This document shows positions 63,850 through 64,000 of a stretch of DNA of 64,000 nt, piece after piece. The position numbers and the translations under genes were made by a program. Numbering within the stretch: position 1 is the first letter of the stretch; the number at the start of each line of letters is the position of its first letter. Source of the stretch: Xanthostigma xanthostigma (taxonomy: Eukaryota > Arthropoda > Insecta > Raphidioptera > Raphidiidae); NCBI GenBank assembly GCA_963575645.1, contig OY754466.1:36736001-36800000 (forward strand), read 5' to 3'. The notes beneath the pieces were generated by a model that was not told the origin of the DNA, ran no database searches, and saw only the letters and a program-made list of their open reading frames with translations.

Positions 63850-64000
63850 TTAGGATACGGTCCATTAGTATTTCTGTCTGCCATTTCGTCTATAACTGCG
63901 GTAGACATTAATATTATTATTAGCAGCGGGCTAAGTATCTTCCTTGGTGGCTCACAGATGAGTGTGTCTAAGACCGGTGTCTAAGCGTGAGTGTGTTTTC
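63850..64000 (+). mobile_element. Family C element, cut by the window end
   Basis: 'ctataactgcggtagacatt', 'gcagcgggctaagtatcttc', 'gtgtgtctaagaccggtgtc' and 'taagcgtgagtgtgttttc' align with 35225-35312 and 35758-35793. The stretch 'gtgtctaagacc' is the uninterrupted target of the family A MITE at 35313. Confidence 0.75.

Overview
This 64 kb window looks like repeat-saturated, AT-rich nuclear DNA from an insect. I found no intact host gene. Every coding stretch I can recognise is a fragment of a transposable element. Long AT-rich spacers, frequent 'taggtac'-type words, an element that opens with 'tagggttctgtacc' and closes with 'acggaaccctcggtgcgcg' (41329-41932), RTE-like tails ('aaaatcggtcaagccgttt'), Helentron-like ends and abundant PIF/hAT MITEs all fit an insect. 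Lepidoptera is my best guess, from remembered repeat types and not from a search.

Layout. 1-5 kb: a PIF/Harbinger-like MITE, a hAT-like MITE with a perfect 8-bp target duplication (605-1055), an inverted-repeat element of the 'ggctttcacggcc' family, and a first copy of a palindromic element called family D here. 4.5-9.5 kb: a minisatellite-bearing element, a 0.5 kb palindrome (6738-7245), dispersed repeats and a tRNA-like sequence. 9.9-19 kb: an RTE-like LINE tail, Helentron-like elements (one carrying a tRNA-Lys-like insert), a 572-bp palindrome (12739-13310) and the first copy of family E, which has a 125-bp tandem repeat around GCGCATGCGC. 19-25 kb: mostly unassigned sequence, one TA-flanked MITE and two related PIF MITEs. 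25.4-27.9 kb: a Helentron-like element with two expanded, strand-switching tandem arrays, itself inside another repeat. 29-36 kb: a relic of a SWIM-type zinc-finger protein and several nested insertions. 36-42 kb: two hAT-like MITEs, split repeats, a probable solo LTR holding family D, and a family E copy. 42-47.5 kb: a tRNA-headed SINE with a 19-bp duplication, a second Helentron-like composite and a hAT-in-PIF nest. 48-56 kb: a palindrome, two LINE relics, an inverted pair of tRNA-Leu-like elements, and family E interrupted by family D. 56-64 kb: sparse repeats, a GC-rich island with a short signal-peptide-like ORF, and a mariner-like derivative that keeps the end of its transposase.

Most interesting signal. 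At least five unrelated palindromic repeats here carry the same small motif: CTGAAGA (one TTGAAGA), one or two bases, a short complementary stem, then GAAACG or GAAATG. This resembles the CUGANGA-stem II-GAAA core of hammerhead ribozymes known from Penelope-like retroelements. Where target duplications can be seen for these palindromes they are 11-15 bp, longer than cut-and-paste transposons make, which supports a retrotransposed, ribozyme-bearing non-autonomous group. Several insertions are proven inside the window by an uninterrupted paralogous site elsewhere in the window.
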